Shown here one piece after another: positions 42,976 through 52,848 of a DNA stretch of 64,000 nt. Location of the stretch: contig VBBN01000028.1 of NCBI GenBank assembly GCA_005888735.1, positions 119,351-183,350 of the forward strand. Reading direction: 5' to 3'. The notes below the pieces were generated by a model that saw only the letters and a list, made by a program, of their open reading frames with translations, was not told where the DNA came from and ran no database searches. This stretch comes from Candidatus Bathyarchaeota archaeon. Its GTDB lineage: Archaea; Thermoproteota; Bathyarchaeia; 40CM-2-53-6. Each line of letters starts with the position of its first letter. Position 1 is the stretch's first letter. The position numbers and the translations under genes were made by a program.

Positions 42976-44556
42976 TTGAGACACCTCGCGGAACGATTGC
43001 GGAGAATCGGAAGTCTTCTTGTCGTCCTCATGACACTACTCGTATTCCCTATCTTCCCCCGCGGCAACTTAGAGGGCTCAGCTATCACAAGCCCCGCGCC
43101 AATTCAGCAAGCATCGCCGACCAGTAACTACGTGACTACATTCAGGCTGGCCGACAGTAACTTGAGCCTCTCTCCAGTCATCGTGTATCCTACGCCCACG
43201 CGAGTATGGGTTCTAGCCCAGAACTATGGCCAACCCTTCTACTCCCAAATCCTGGCTTTCACACCCAAGCCTCAGCCGCGCTTCGAGGTTAGTGTTTCCC
43301 TGACCGGTGTGTTCGTTTCCAGTTCCATCACGGTCGACGCTCAGAGCGGGAGGATCTGGTACGGAGTTGGCAAAATGCTCGCATACTATGACCAGTCAAC
43401 CGGGAAGAACCAGACAGTGGCAGGTTTTCCCGGCGGCGCTCTTGGATATCTCACCGTTGACGGTCGAAGCAGGGTCTGGGCCACGTTAACCGGAGCGAAC
43501 AGTGTCGGATTATATGACCCCGCAAGGCCCGGGAACACTACCTACAGGGTGCCGACGTCAAACTCGGGTCTCCAGGGCATCACCGCTACAGCTCCTGATG
43601 GAAGCATCTGGTTCGCAGAAACATCGGTCAGGAAACTCGGACGACTTGACCCTAATACGCTCAGCATAACGGAGTACACTGCGCCATCAGATGTTGCCGC
43701 TCCAACCCAGCTCGTGGTCGATGCGAATGGCGTCGTCTGGTATAGCGACCATGCAACCAGCGATTTTGGAAGCTTCAACCCGGCCACGGGCGAGTGGCGG
43801 AAAATCCCTGTAGGGTACTGTCTCGGTGACTGTCCAGTCGCGCTTCCAAACGCTATTGCCCTCGACACAAATGAGAGACTCTGGTTCTCGGAACACTTGC
43901 GGGGGGTCATTGGAGAATATGATTCCGTACTGGGCCTTCTCACCGAATACACGATTCCACTCCCTCCCTCCAACACGCTTCAATTCCCAGCGACATGGTG
44001 GACGTGGCCTGGACCAGACAGTCTAATCTGGTTTGCAGACTTGTCCTTGAGAGAAATCGGATATGTCAACTCAAGCGTTCCAATCCCCCTGACAATAAGC
44101 TCTGAGAGGGGTGCCTCGGCTTTCCAAGGAGGACAGGGCACGCTTCCGGTCACAGTATACCATCAAGGCCAAGGCTCGGTATCCTTGGGCATCTCCACCA
44201 CGTCTTTCGATACTCGAAACTCGCAGATTACAGCTCACGCCGAGAACCTCTCGCCTGTAGCGTATCCCGTGCAAGCTACCGCCAAATTCACGGTTGGGTG
44301 GGGCGCAAGTCTCCAATCCAGGTACGTGACCGTCACCGTTCAAAATGGAGAGATTGCCGTGAGCATTCCTGTAAAGCTCACAGTTCGAACAGCCTACTTG
44401 ACCGTCGGCGTTGCTCTTGGCCTGACTGCAATAGCGGTCTTCTCCCATCGTCGAGAGAAGAGAAGCAATCGCGAGGAGGAAAATGCCGGTGAGACGAACG
44501 GGTCCTCTACAAAGACTGGTGAGGACCTTCACTCTAGGATTAGTTTCACTCCCTAG
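42976..44556 (+). CDS. Vgb-like beta-propeller surface protein
   Basis: A 526-residue paralogue of 40187-42057. Signal/anchor at residues 11-28 (IGSLLVVLMTLLVFPIFP), propeller repeats ('IWFAETSVRKLGRLDPNTLS', 'VWYSDHATSDFGSFNPATGE', 'LWFSEHLRGVIGEYDS'), then an Ig-like domain and a membrane helix (LTVGVALGLTAIAVFSH) with a charged cytosolic tail. TTG start at 42976. The lyase activity of the family is not implied; these look like surface-displayed propellers. Confidence 0.75.
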   Translation: MRHLAERLRRIGSLLVVLMTLLVFPIFPRGNLEGSAITSPAPIQQASPTSNYVTTFRLADSNLSLSPVIVYPTPTRVWVLAQNYGQPFYSQILAFTPKPQPRFEVSVSLTGVFVSSSITVDAQSGRIWYGVGKMLAYYDQSTGKNQTVAGFPGGALGYLTVDGRSRVWATLTGANSVGLYDPARPGNTTYRVPTSNSGLQGITATAPDGSIWFAETSVRKLGRLDPNTLSITEYTAPSDVAAPTQLVVDANGVVWYSDHATSDFGSFNPATGEWRKIPVGYCLGDCPVALPNAIALDTNERLWFSEHLRGVIGEYDSVLGLLTEYTIPLPPSNTLQFPATWWTWPGPDSLIWFADLSLREIGYVNSSVPIPLTISSERGASAFQGGQGTLPVTVYHQGQGSVSLGISTTSFDTRNSQITAHAENLSPVAYPVQATAKFTVGWGASLQSRYVTVTVQNGEIAVSIPVKLTVRTAYLTVGVALGLTAIAVFSHRREKRSNREEENAGETNGSSTKTGEDLHSRISFTP

Positions 44557-44742
44557 GCTAGAGGATTATCGCCATCTCGCCACAAGACCTGCTTGGACGG
44601 AGCGCGAAATCTGCCAGTCCCAATCTCTCTGCTGAAAATCGCCCGAATCAACATGCAGACGGCGATTTCAGACACACAAGAGGATTCTCGTTGTCCCGCC
44701 CCCTCAGCCCGAATTACTTTCACACGATGGTTTCAGGGTCAA

Positions 44743-45249
44743 CTATGGACAGGGAGACAAGGAAGAGCTCGGAACGAAGGAGCGTTGAAAGTCGAACAGT
44801 GAGATCTTGAAAGACTCTGAAACCTCCAGCTCCCATGGGTGCACCGTCATGTTGACCTGGTTCACATAGATAGCAAAAGACGCGAGGGTAGTGCTTCTGT
44901 GTAAGACCGTGAAAGACCGCGTGTCTCCCACGGTGGTGTAGTCAGACCATGACTGGTTGGTAGCGACAACCTTCCAACTAGCATCAACATCAGTGGACGA
45001 CGTATTGTTGACACCAAAAGTGACCAGATAGTGTGTGAAGGGTGTCTGGTGCGAATCGCCGCTGAACACGTGGGGAATCTTGGTGTAGGTTGAGCAGTAA
45101 ACCGAGAGCCGGTTGAAGGCATCGCTACTCTCGGAGTAGGATACTGCGTAGACTGCTGTGGATAGAACCGAAACAATCGCGACTGCGAGAAGCAACACAA
45201 GTAATCTTCGTTTTCTGCTATGTTTGGCTCGTTTCTGCTTCTTGCCCAC
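44743..45249 (-). CDS. exported protein with N-terminal anchor, unknown
   Basis: A very basic N-terminus (GKKQKRAKHSRKRR) precedes a hydrophobic helix (LLVLLLAVAIVSVLSTAVYA) and a 135-residue extracellular beta-rich domain with N-glycosylation-type NxS/T sites. Two Cys flank the domain. No family recognised. Confidence 0.5.
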   Translation of the reverse strand: MGKKQKRAKHSRKRRLLVLLLAVAIVSVLSTAVYAVSYSESSDAFNRLSVYCSTYTKIPHVFSGDSHQTPFTHYLVTFGVNNTSSTDVDASWKVVATNQSWSDYTTVGDTRSFTVLHRSTTLASFAIYVNQVNMTVHPWELEVSESFKISLFDFQRSFVPSSSLSPCP

Positions 45250-45394
45250 CTATGGGTCCCTACTCCACTTCAGACAAGCTTGAGGAGGTTGAACACTTGT
45301 GCTAGGGATTACTGTGTTCTGAGGGATAAACTGTTCATCTCATGAGACCAGAGTCCAGCTCGCTTCTCTTACACTAGACCTATGAGCTTGGCGT

Positions 45395-46288
45395 TCAGAG
45401 GAAATCTTTGGCAATCATTTTCAATCCTTCAACCTGGCTAGCGACACTGGTTTTTCCGTCATGGCTCGGCACTACAATGACATAGGAGACTCCGAGCTCT
45501 TCTAGCCTCTTCAATATCAGTTCGTTCTCAGTCTTGTTCGAAGAGAGAATCACCCTCCTCTGCCCTGTCACCGTGACGTACTCGCCCTTCTCACTCTTCA
45601 AGTTCAAAGCAATCCTAGCTCCGATCTCCTTCCCCTTCGCTCTTGGAGAGCTGTCCTTGAACTCTGAGACGAGCTTCGCAAACTCGTCTAAGGGTTGAAC
45701 GTTCGGGTGCCATCCATCTCCAAGATTCACCGCTCGCTTCATTGCGGCCTTGCTTGTTCCGCCGATCCATATGGTGAGGTGCTTCTGAACCGGCGGAGGT
45801 TCAAAGACTGCATCGTCAAATTTCTGGCGTAAGAGTCTGCTTTCGAAACTCCGCCCTCCACTCCACAATGTTCTGATCAGCCGGATGGACTCATCCAGCC
45901 TCTGGCCCCTGTTGTGAAAGTTGGAGCCGAGGTTGGAGAACTCCTTCTCATTCCACCCCGCGCTGGTTGCCAGCATGACTCTGCCATTGCTGAGGTTGTC
46001 GACTGTAGCGAGTTGTTTTGTAACAACCACAGGGTTCCGCATAGCGGTGATGAGGGAGGAAATTCCCAGCTTGACCTTACTAGTAACTCCCGCCAAGTAG
46101 GCGATTGACGTTATGCTCTCGTAGATTCGCTCGTACGGAGTTCCACTGTCTCTCGGTATGAGGATGTGGTCCGTGCACCATACAGAATCAAACCCTGAGC
46201 GTTCAGCCTCGGCCGCAACATTACGAAGCGCCTCGGTGGAGCAAGTCTCGCCATAGTTCGGAACACAAACTCCGAATTTCATAAGCAA
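45395..46288 (-). CDS. luciferase-like (LLM class) flavin/F420-dependent oxidoreductase
   Basis: TIM-barrel oxidoreductase of 297 residues. Family segments: 'KFGVCVPNYGETCSTEALRN', 'GFDSVWCTDHILIPRD', 'KVKLGISSLITAMRNPVVVT', 'LSNGRVMLATSAGWNEKEF' and 'TIWIGGTSKAAMKRAVNLGD'. In archaea such proteins often use F420. The substrate is unknown. Divergent from a second LLM gene starting 57 nt away. Confidence 0.85.
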   Translation of the reverse strand: MLMKFGVCVPNYGETCSTEALRNVAAEAERSGFDSVWCTDHILIPRDSGTPYERIYESITSIAYLAGVTSKVKLGISSLITAMRNPVVVTKQLATVDNLSNGRVMLATSAGWNEKEFSNLGSNFHNRGQRLDESIRLIRTLWSGGRSFESRLLRQKFDDAVFEPPPVQKHLTIWIGGTSKAAMKRAVNLGDGWHPNVQPLDEFAKLVSEFKDSSPRAKGKEIGARIALNLKSEKGEYVTVTGQRRVILSSNKTENELILKRLEELGVSYVIVVPSHDGKTSVASQVEGLKMIAKDFL

Positions 46289-46345
46289 ACGCGATGGGAC
46301 ACTAGGCTCTTAACAAGCTTCGGCTCATGCCCGGGGCGAACCTCC

Positions 46346-47314
46346 ATGAAGTTCGGTGTTCAGATTGAGAACCATCTTGGCTTCACGTTCGATGCTGTTT
46401 CAGGAATTGCCAAAGAAGCTGAACAGCTCGGCTTCAATGGGCTCTTCATCTGTGACCATCTAACAGGGCGAAACGAAACGGCGGCTAGGCAGCCCTGCCT
46501 CGACCCATGGGTGACCCTAGGTGCACTAGCACAGACCACGAAAACTCTGCAGCTTGGCACACTCGTAACCGCAGTCGGCTTCCGCAACCCTGCGATACTT
46601 GCGAAGATGGCGGCAACTCTCGACAATATCAGCAATGGTAGGCTACAACTATCCATGGGGGCTGGTTGGTACGAGCCAGAATACAGTTCCTACGGTATCC
46701 CATTTCCCTCGACGAAGCAACGCATGCAACAACTTCGCGAGGCAATTCAAATAATCAAGGCAACCTGGACCCAGGACAAACCCAGCTTCAGCGGGAAAAA
46801 CTACACTATCAAAGACGCGTGGTCCTACCCGAAACCGGTACAAAAGCCGGAGCCAAATATCTGGGTAGGAGGAACCGGCGAGAAGACGCTCCTGCGAATC
46901 GTGGCTGAGCTAGCAGACGGGTGGAACGCCACTGGAACAGCACCCGAGGAATACGAGAAGAAGCTGAAGGTTCTAGGCTCTTTCTGCACCGCCGCGGGGA
47001 GAACTCTGGAGTCCATCGAAAGATCCTACTACGCATTTGCCCTAACCGCAGGGAATGAACCTGAGTTCTCAAGAAGCTTTGAGAAATACTACTCGACCTT
47101 CAAGCGGCCAGAAGAGACTGTCGAGTCATTCACGACGAGAGTAAGGGGAAGCGGCCGATCTTTCGTTGGAACCGTCACCGAGATTGTCGAGAAAGTCGAC
47201 AAGTTTCGAAAGCTAGGAGTCACCTATATGATCCTCTATTTTCCGGACAAAGACCAGTTGGGGATAATGAAACAGTTCGCGAAGCACGTGATTTCCAGGT
47301 TTAGAGATTGCTAG
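46346..47314 (+). CDS. luciferase-like (LLM class) flavin/F420-dependent oxidoreductase
   Basis: A 322-residue relative of the divergent gene. 'GFNGLFICDHLTGRNE', 'TKTLQLGTLVTAVGFRNPAI', 'ISNGRLQLSMGAGWYEPEYS' and 'NIWVGGTGEKTLLRIVAELA' mark the barrel and cofactor site. ATG start at 46346. The pair probably shares a promoter region and acts on related substrates. Confidence 0.86.
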   Translation: MKFGVQIENHLGFTFDAVSGIAKEAEQLGFNGLFICDHLTGRNETAARQPCLDPWVTLGALAQTTKTLQLGTLVTAVGFRNPAILAKMAATLDNISNGRLQLSMGAGWYEPEYSSYGIPFPSTKQRMQQLREAIQIIKATWTQDKPSFSGKNYTIKDAWSYPKPVQKPEPNIWVGGTGEKTLLRIVAELADGWNATGTAPEEYEKKLKVLGSFCTAAGRTLESIERSYYAFALTAGNEPEFSRSFEKYYSTFKRPEETVESFTTRVRGSGRSFVGTVTEIVEKVDKFRKLGVTYMILYFPDKDQLGIMKQFAKHVISRFRDC

Positions 47315-47422
47315 TCTTTGCTTACAATGGGGCCTGCTCCAGAGTCTCATCTTAGCCCGCCAGGTCGACTCCAAGGGGGCTGGGCGCGTTCACGGTAACA
47401 GCATGCTCAAACGTGCCAGAGT

Positions 47423-48073
47423 ATGAGCCTCTTTGTTCTCACCACAGGTTGGTCTCATCTGGCGATTCAGAGCACGGAACTCGTCGCACGCGAAGCAGGC
47501 AGCCGGTCACACGAACTCGTTTTCGGCTCAATAGATGGGATACTAGCCGTTCTAGGAATAATTTCAGCCGCAGGCTCAGCGCTCCTTCGTCCCGAGCAGA
47601 TTTTCACTACAGCTCTGGGGGGAGCAGTTGCCGGGTCTCTATCGGTGTTCGCAGCCACTTATCTTTCAGAGACGACAGAGAAGAAGGTGCGTCTATTAGA
47701 CGCGCTGGAAAGTACGAGAAGAAAAAGGAACGGGAGGACCTTGCCTGCTCGGGGAATAGACCACCCCCACGTCCGTCGAATGCTCGCTCGGATTAACAGG
47801 AGGGCACTTATCTCCGGGACAATAATCTCCTCAACCTCGATGTTTTCATCCCTGGCACTCCTGTTACCTCTGATTCTTCTCTCACCGAGCTTCTCAGTCA
47901 CGGCCTCCATGATGCTCGGGATATTCCTCCTAGTCCTACTCGGCGCCTTCCGAGGCCTGGCCCTGAAGCAGTCGGCAGCCAAGTCAGCCGCCAAAATGGT
48001 CGTCCTGGGAATCGCAATAATCCTACTCAGCAGGAGTCTCGGCACATATGTTGAACAGTCCTTCCTGCGATGA
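47423..48073 (+). CDS. VIT-like membrane protein
   Basis: A 216-residue membrane protein. The segment 'HELVFGSIDGILAVLGIISA' matches the first helix of VIT1/CCC1 proteins (E-x-V-F-G-x-x-D-G), and 'LGGAVAGSLSVFAATYLSET' corresponds to the second. The Glu-rich cytosolic metal domain is replaced by a short basic loop. It is a more divergent relative of 31881-32606 and may move Fe/Mn. Confidence 0.65.
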   Translation: MSLFVLTTGWSHLAIQSTELVAREAGSRSHELVFGSIDGILAVLGIISAAGSALLRPEQIFTTALGGAVAGSLSVFAATYLSETTEKKVRLLDALESTRRKRNGRTLPARGIDHPHVRRMLARINRRALISGTIISSTSMFSSLALLLPLILLSPSFSVTASMMLGIFLLVLLGAFRGLALKQSAAKSAAKMVVLGIAIILLSRSLGTYVEQSFLR

Positions 48074-48185
48074 GCAGAAATCTTCCAGCAGGTGAGACGT
48101 CACCCGTCTGCTAGCAAACCGTGCTTGTGTTTGGCTCGTGCTCTTGGAGCCGTGTGGCTGTCATGTTACAGAAGCTGACGTTCCA

Positions 48186-48575
48186 TCAGTCTTGCCTCGA
48201 TTGCTCGAGACTCATACCTTTTGGGATTTGGACCACGCAAAAATGGTTGCCCTCCGGATCCACTAATATCTTAAAGTCCTCATCCGGCTTGTACTCTCTA
48301 GGATACAACGTTGCTCCCGTCTTTAGCAATCGCTTCACCTCACCTTCTTGATCATCAGTGTAGAGGTCCAAGTGCAGTCTGATCCTCCCCTTGACCTTTT
48401 TCGGAATCTGATTCAAAGACACGTTCGGATTCATCCCACTGGGATCCCGAAGAATCACCCACCCATCCTTCGGTGGCCGCTTGGGAACATAGTGGAGCAT
48501 CTCCTGCCAGAAAGCCAGCATTTTGTCGAACTCATTGCAGTCGATAACTATCGAACCGATTTTCACATGCTGCAA
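48186..48575 (-). CDS. VOC (glyoxalase-like) family protein
   Basis: A 129-residue single VOC domain: 'HVKIGSIVIDCNEFDKMLAF', 'LHYVPKRPPKDGWVILRDP', 'RIRLHLDLYTDDQEGEVKRL' and 'DFKILVDPEGNHFCVVQIP'. It is a paralogue of 58837-59217, sharing the order of motifs almost throughout. His and Glu in the strands may bind metal. Activity unknown. Confidence 0.78.
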   Translation of the reverse strand: MQHVKIGSIVIDCNEFDKMLAFWQEMLHYVPKRPPKDGWVILRDPSGMNPNVSLNQIPKKVKGRIRLHLDLYTDDQEGEVKRLLKTGATLYPREYKPDEDFKILVDPEGNHFCVVQIPKGMSLEQSRQD

Positions 48576-48685
48576 GACACTTTCCCGCCAGTTAACAGCA
48601 CAATAATTAACGATTGTTTATGCGCCGTCGTTGAAACAGAAAAACCGCCGGGGAAGCTGTCTAGAACTCAGAAAGCAGTGGGCCG

Positions 48686-48865
48686 TTACTTGGCCCAGAC
48701 GCACATCTTCCCGTCCACAAGGTGCGCGTGCATAGGATATGCCTCCTGCTCAAACATCTTCAGCCTGCACTGCACTCCGTGTTTCGGGCAAGCACTCGTG
48801 CACTGTCTCATGTCCCTTGCAAGTGTAGTGACTGTTGTGACTGTCACTGTCTTCCACGTTCCCAC
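48686..48865 (-). CDS. small Cys-rich protein (59 aa)
   Basis: From GTG 48865 the frame reads a Thr-rich start (MGTWKTVTVTTVTT), then 'DMRQCTSACPKHGVQCRLKM' and 'EAYPMHAHLVDGKMCVWAK'. Four cysteines and several histidines suggest a small metal site. A TATA-like GGATAAGTAGATAA on this strand (about 48884-48896) lies 20-30 nt upstream, fitting a leaderless transcript. An internal ATG at 48811 is the alternative start. I do not recognise the protein. Confidence 0.42.
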   Translation of the reverse strand: MGTWKTVTVTTVTTLARDMRQCTSACPKHGVQCRLKMFEQEAYPMHAHLVDGKMCVWAK

Positions 48866-48998
48866 TCGAAGCGCCCGGTTATCTACTTATCCCCTGGCAG
48901 GCTAGCTCCGAGAATTCAGGTCGCCCACAAGCAGAGAGCCAAGGGCTGATGGCTCGGCAGGGTCAACCTAATTGTTGGATTTCGCATCTCGCAGACAC

Positions 48999-50501
48999 TC
49001 AGCTGGGCGCGGCTTTACTTCTAGCCCGTCTCCGAAGACCCAGTACGCTGGCAATCACGAGAACAGCAACGGCGGCTAGAATTCCGTAGAAGACTGGTGG
49101 ATCCAGGCCCAGAATCTTGGAGAATGGACCCGTCGAAGCCGACCCGGGTCCGGCTGTCACTGTCACATTCTCAACCCTCGAATGGAGCAAGGCGCCTTTC
49201 GTACCCGTAATCGTCACCGTGTACGAGCCCAGCACAATTCCTCGATTCGCGGTCACCGTCAGGTTCGTCCGGGACGGCGTCCCTGGTGACAGGGCCAGGC
49301 TACTGTTCGCCACCGCAGCCTTCAGCCCGCCTAGTGAAACACTAACCGTCACCGCGGCCTGTCCAGAGAGACCGAGACTGTACAACTCGACAGGAATCGT
49401 CACCGCAGATCCTGTCTGAACCGAGAGCGAAGACGTGCCCGTGGAAACGGTAAAGTCTCCGACCACGTTGATGGTAAGCTTGACGGAACTTGACGGCCCA
49501 CTTGTTGGCCCACTCCCCTTCGACCCCGCAACCGTCACATAGTATCGTCCCTCAGCCATCGACGGAGGAACGGTGATCGTCAGGGTCGACGTGGCCGAAC
49601 CATTCACGGGCACGCTCAGGATTGATGGGTTCAGGCCAGAGACCTGGATTCCCATCGGAACAATAAGGACGATCGTGACCTGTCCCCCAAACCCGCCCAA
49701 GGATGAGGCCGTGATAGGAATGTCCTTCCCCGACGCAGACTTCAATTCCCAGACCAGGTTGCTCGCGTTCAGCTTGAAACTCGGCGTAGCCGACCAGAGG
49801 TTTGTCTCTGTGAGCCTCACCGAGCCCGAGCCTTTCGCGTAGAATGTTCCGAACGGAGTTGCACCGTTGTATGACAACCTGAAGTCGGCTGAAACGAGAA
49901 TCCCGGTGGCCTGGTCCCAACAAGCAACAATGGCAACGTTTGCCCCAGACAGCGTGAGGGTTGCGTTGTAAACGTTCAACAGGCGCGAGACGGCCGCGAA
50001 CACCCTGGTCACAGTGTAATTGATCGTTGGGACTCCGAACTGGCTATTGGATGAGGCGTAGAGATGGTCTCCCGGGTGAAGTCCTCCAGCGACGATCCAG
50101 AGTGTTAAGTTACCTCCATCCGTCCTAACATCGCCGATTATCGTGCTCGTCCGCATGGTTCCATTAGGGTAGCTGAGAGTCTGAAGCGCCGTCACCGACG
50201 AACCAGAAACCGTCTCCACCACAAGCCCAATCTCGCTCGCATTGAGAAACGGCTGGATAATTGAGGGAACCGCAACGAGTGCGGGTGGAACATTGGAGGC
50301 CCAGGACGCGGAGACATTCCCATAAGTCGCCTCGTCCCCCGGCAGAACAGCCGGCTCATAGCTTGGAAGAACCTGTTGCGCAGCCCTTCCGCTGGAAATC
50401 GTAACCGTGGAGGCCGAGGGCCCCGGCAACGACGGTGGAAAAGCTAGGGCGAGAATAGCAAGAAACAAAAGTCCGAGTTTACAACGTCTCGAAAAGAACA
50501 A
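48999..50501 (-). CDS. surface-exposed protein with Ig-like/NPCBM-type repeats and C-terminal membrane anchor
   Basis: A 500-residue protein with signal peptide (LGLLFLAILALAFPPSLPG), a Ser/Thr-rich body, two consecutive beta-sandwich modules of the NEW3/CARDB kind (about residues 270-360 and 365-450), and a C-terminal helix (VFYGILAAVAVLVIASVLGL) before RRRARSK. Many NxS/T sites. This is the layout of an archaeal surface glycoprotein. TTG start at 50501. Confidence 0.62.
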   Translation of the reverse strand: MFFSRRCKLGLLFLAILALAFPPSLPGPSASTVTISSGRAAQQVLPSYEPAVLPGDEATYGNVSASWASNVPPALVAVPSIIQPFLNASEIGLVVETVSGSSVTALQTLSYPNGTMRTSTIIGDVRTDGGNLTLWIVAGGLHPGDHLYASSNSQFGVPTINYTVTRVFAAVSRLLNVYNATLTLSGANVAIVACWDQATGILVSADFRLSYNGATPFGTFYAKGSGSVRLTETNLWSATPSFKLNASNLVWELKSASGKDIPITASSLGGFGGQVTIVLIVPMGIQVSGLNPSILSVPVNGSATSTLTITVPPSMAEGRYYVTVAGSKGSGPTSGPSSSVKLTINVVGDFTVSTGTSSLSVQTGSAVTIPVELYSLGLSGQAAVTVSVSLGGLKAAVANSSLALSPGTPSRTNLTVTANRGIVLGSYTVTITGTKGALLHSRVENVTVTAGPGSASTGPFSKILGLDPPVFYGILAAVAVLVIASVLGLRRRARSKAAPS

Positions 50502-50674
50502 CTAACGCCTTTACAGTTGGAGTCCCCGAATATATCTGTAGGCCTCCCCACGACAATCTGAGAGAATCAAGAATTACAGCAACAGCGGAGACCCGCTACT
50601 CCCATGTCCGGTTTCGACATGTCTAAACGTCAAACCTCTCAGGCTCAAAACAGTCAGCTCACCGGAGCCAGTGC

Positions 50675-51538
50675 ATAACCCTGGGCCAAAATACCTCAAT
50701 CGCGAAACTCTACTCCGCGCTCAGCCATCCAATTCGGAGACAGATTGTCGACCTTCTCAAGACGCGGGATGGGGCCGGGTTCAAGGAGCTCCACGACCAA
50801 ATCAAGATAAGCGTCGGAGCACTCTATCACCATCTAGACGCCCTAGAAGGAATCGTAGGTCAAGGCTCCGACAAGAAATACTATCTAACAGACCAAGGAC
50901 GCTCCGCCATCGAGGCCCTCAGCGTCAGCGAAGAAAAGATAGCAACAGGAACAGTCCAGCCAGATCTTCCAGAGACTAAGCTCGCATCACTGGCGAAAGA
51001 AGCCCTCTTCGGACGGTCCATCTTCCACTATCTCAACCAGGAATCTCTGCGAAGCCTCCCGCTGGCCGTTCTGATTGTCGCGTTCGGCGGCTGGATCTCC
51101 GCCCAGGCAAACCTCGAACCCTTCCTCCTCTTATACCTCAACCCCCCAACCGGCATGGACCACACCCTGCTCATTCTCCTCTTCCCTCTAAGCTGGATCG
51201 CCACCTTCACCGTCACGGAAGCCCTCAGCGTCGCCGTCTTCAAGCGGCGAGGTGGCGAACTCAGCCTTCTCAACGGCATAGCCTTCGCAATGCTCCCCGT
51301 CATGATCGTTCCCGGAGTACTACTCCTCACCCAGACCCTATCCTATACACTCAGAGCCGAGAACCTGATCATCGTCGCACTTCCCATCCTTTTGCAAGTC
51401 TGGGTCGTCTGCCTACTGTCAAGCGCAATATCAACCGCGAAAGGCCTGAGGCTCGAGAGGACCGCGCTCATCAGCCTTGGAGTAGTCTACCTGAACATTA
51501 TCGTTCTCGTAGCAATCCTACAGCTCAGCATATTCTAG
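50675..51538 (+). CDS. ArsR-like winged-helix regulator fused to a membrane domain
   Basis: A clear winged helix lies at the N-terminus (SIAKLYSALSHPIRRQIVDL, then FKELHDQIKISVGALYHHLD and YYLTDQGRSAIEAL), followed by five or so hydrophobic helices up to TAG 51538. No ATG, GTG or TTG exists in frame between the upstream stop at 50624 and the domain. ATA at 50675 would give a natural start (M-T-L-G-Q-N-T-S-I-A-K-L). GTG at 50671 is out of frame. So it uses an unusual start or carries a sequence error. Membrane-tethered DNA-binding proteins of this type occur widely in archaea. Confidence 0.68.
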   Translation: MTLGQNTSIAKLYSALSHPIRRQIVDLLKTRDGAGFKELHDQIKISVGALYHHLDALEGIVGQGSDKKYYLTDQGRSAIEALSVSEEKIATGTVQPDLPETKLASLAKEALFGRSIFHYLNQESLRSLPLAVLIVAFGGWISAQANLEPFLLLYLNPPTGMDHTLLILLFPLSWIATFTVTEALSVAVFKRRGGELSLLNGIAFAMLPVMIVPGVLLLTQTLSYTLRAENLIIVALPILLQVWVVCLLSSAISTAKGLRLERTALISLGVVYLNIIVLVAILQLSIF

Positions 51539-51675
51539 ACCGGGTGAAGCCTGCAGTTTGGTATGCTGAAGCAGGTTCTAGTTATCTAGAAACGGTAATT
51601 TCGCCTCTTCTCGAAGAAAAACGCCTAAATCAAGTCGTAATCATAGTATCTACTTGGAAAACGGCGTGAAAGGAA

Positions 51676-52752
51676 ATGCGCAAACCAAACATAACAATGC
51701 TGCTCGGAACCTTCATCATAGCCCTCGCAGCTCTCGCAATTCCCGCAGTCGCTGCTACTGAAGGACCCAGCCACACAACAAGCGACGGAGTCATCGTGTT
51801 CAAGAACGGACCCCTTACAGGCGAGTTCGCTGGCAACGCTCCGCACTTACGCTTCTACGCTACCAACGACATGGCCCGAACAGTCTACTCGGTCAACTTC
51901 AGAGCTCTCACAGAATTCTCTACGAACAACTCTGGGGAAGAATACGCGAGCCACCTTATGGTTGCCCGCGCAGACTTTGACTCAGCACAGTGGACCCCCA
52001 CTAGCTTCTACCCGTTGAAAAACCAGAACGGTGCCACAATCGGCATCGGCTTCAACTTCACACTCAACAGCTTGCTCCAGGTCGAAGGCGGAAGCGGCCA
52101 GCCAAAGTCCCTCAACTCAGGCGACGTCGTGCTCGCGGTCAAAGCCTACAACACAACCCGGACAATCACCGTCAACAACCAACCAGTCACCATGGGCAAC
52201 GCGGAGATGAAGATCGACTTCGCACTGAAGAACTGGCCCTTCGCCAACGCCAACGACAAAATAGCCCTACAAGTCAACCTGCACAGCGACACGGGCCGCT
52301 TCGACCTCCACGAGCAAGACGGCACACGTAGCGTTGACGCGACACACGACGAGGGTCCAACGGTTGCGGAACACTCCTTCCATGAGACAACAGACGTGGA
52401 ACAGGAAGTCCGCTTCGTCTCTGGACCCGTCACAGCTAGCCAGAACATCGGCTTCTTCCACTTCGTCAACAGCGCCACAGTCACAACCAGCAACGGCCAG
52501 ACCTCCAGCGTGCCAGTAACAGCTTCCTACAAAGGCGAGAAGGAAGGAAACGAGATGTTTTTCAAACTCTACCTCGCCTACCCATCATTCCCAGCAGGCG
52601 CCACACTGCTCCATGACCCAAGCATCGGCCTCGCAGGCGGACTACCAACACTCTACCTAATCCTAGGCGGAGTCGCAGTAGCAGGGCTCGCAGCAGTCGT
52701 CGTCATACGACGTCGACATCCACAAGTCCAGAAGGATTCCAAGCAGAACTAG
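51676..52752 (+). CDS. exported surface protein with C-terminal membrane anchor
   Basis: A 358-residue protein with a classical signal peptide (MLLGTFIIALAALAIPAVAA), a 270-residue beta-rich extracellular domain and a C-terminal helix (LPTLYLILGGVAVAGLAAVV) with RRRH stop-transfer. A Shine-Dalgarno-like AAAGGA lies before ATG. Family not recognised. Its codon and residue use fit the surrounding genes. Confidence 0.58.
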   Translation: MRKPNITMLLGTFIIALAALAIPAVAATEGPSHTTSDGVIVFKNGPLTGEFAGNAPHLRFYATNDMARTVYSVNFRALTEFSTNNSGEEYASHLMVARADFDSAQWTPTSFYPLKNQNGATIGIGFNFTLNSLLQVEGGSGQPKSLNSGDVVLAVKAYNTTRTITVNNQPVTMGNAEMKIDFALKNWPFANANDKIALQVNLHSDTGRFDLHEQDGTRSVDATHDEGPTVAEHSFHETTDVEQEVRFVSGPVTASQNIGFFHFVNSATVTTSNGQTSSVPVTASYKGEKEGNEMFFKLYLAYPSFPAGATLLHDPSIGLAGGLPTLYLILGGVAVAGLAAVVVIRRRHPQVQKDSKQN

Positions 52753-52848
52753 AAACCCTTGGGGCGGACGAAAAAGTCCGCCTCACCTCTTTTCCTATTA
52801 TTCCACCCTCAACAGCAGAAGACCTAACGCTCACTAGGATGAGTCGAC

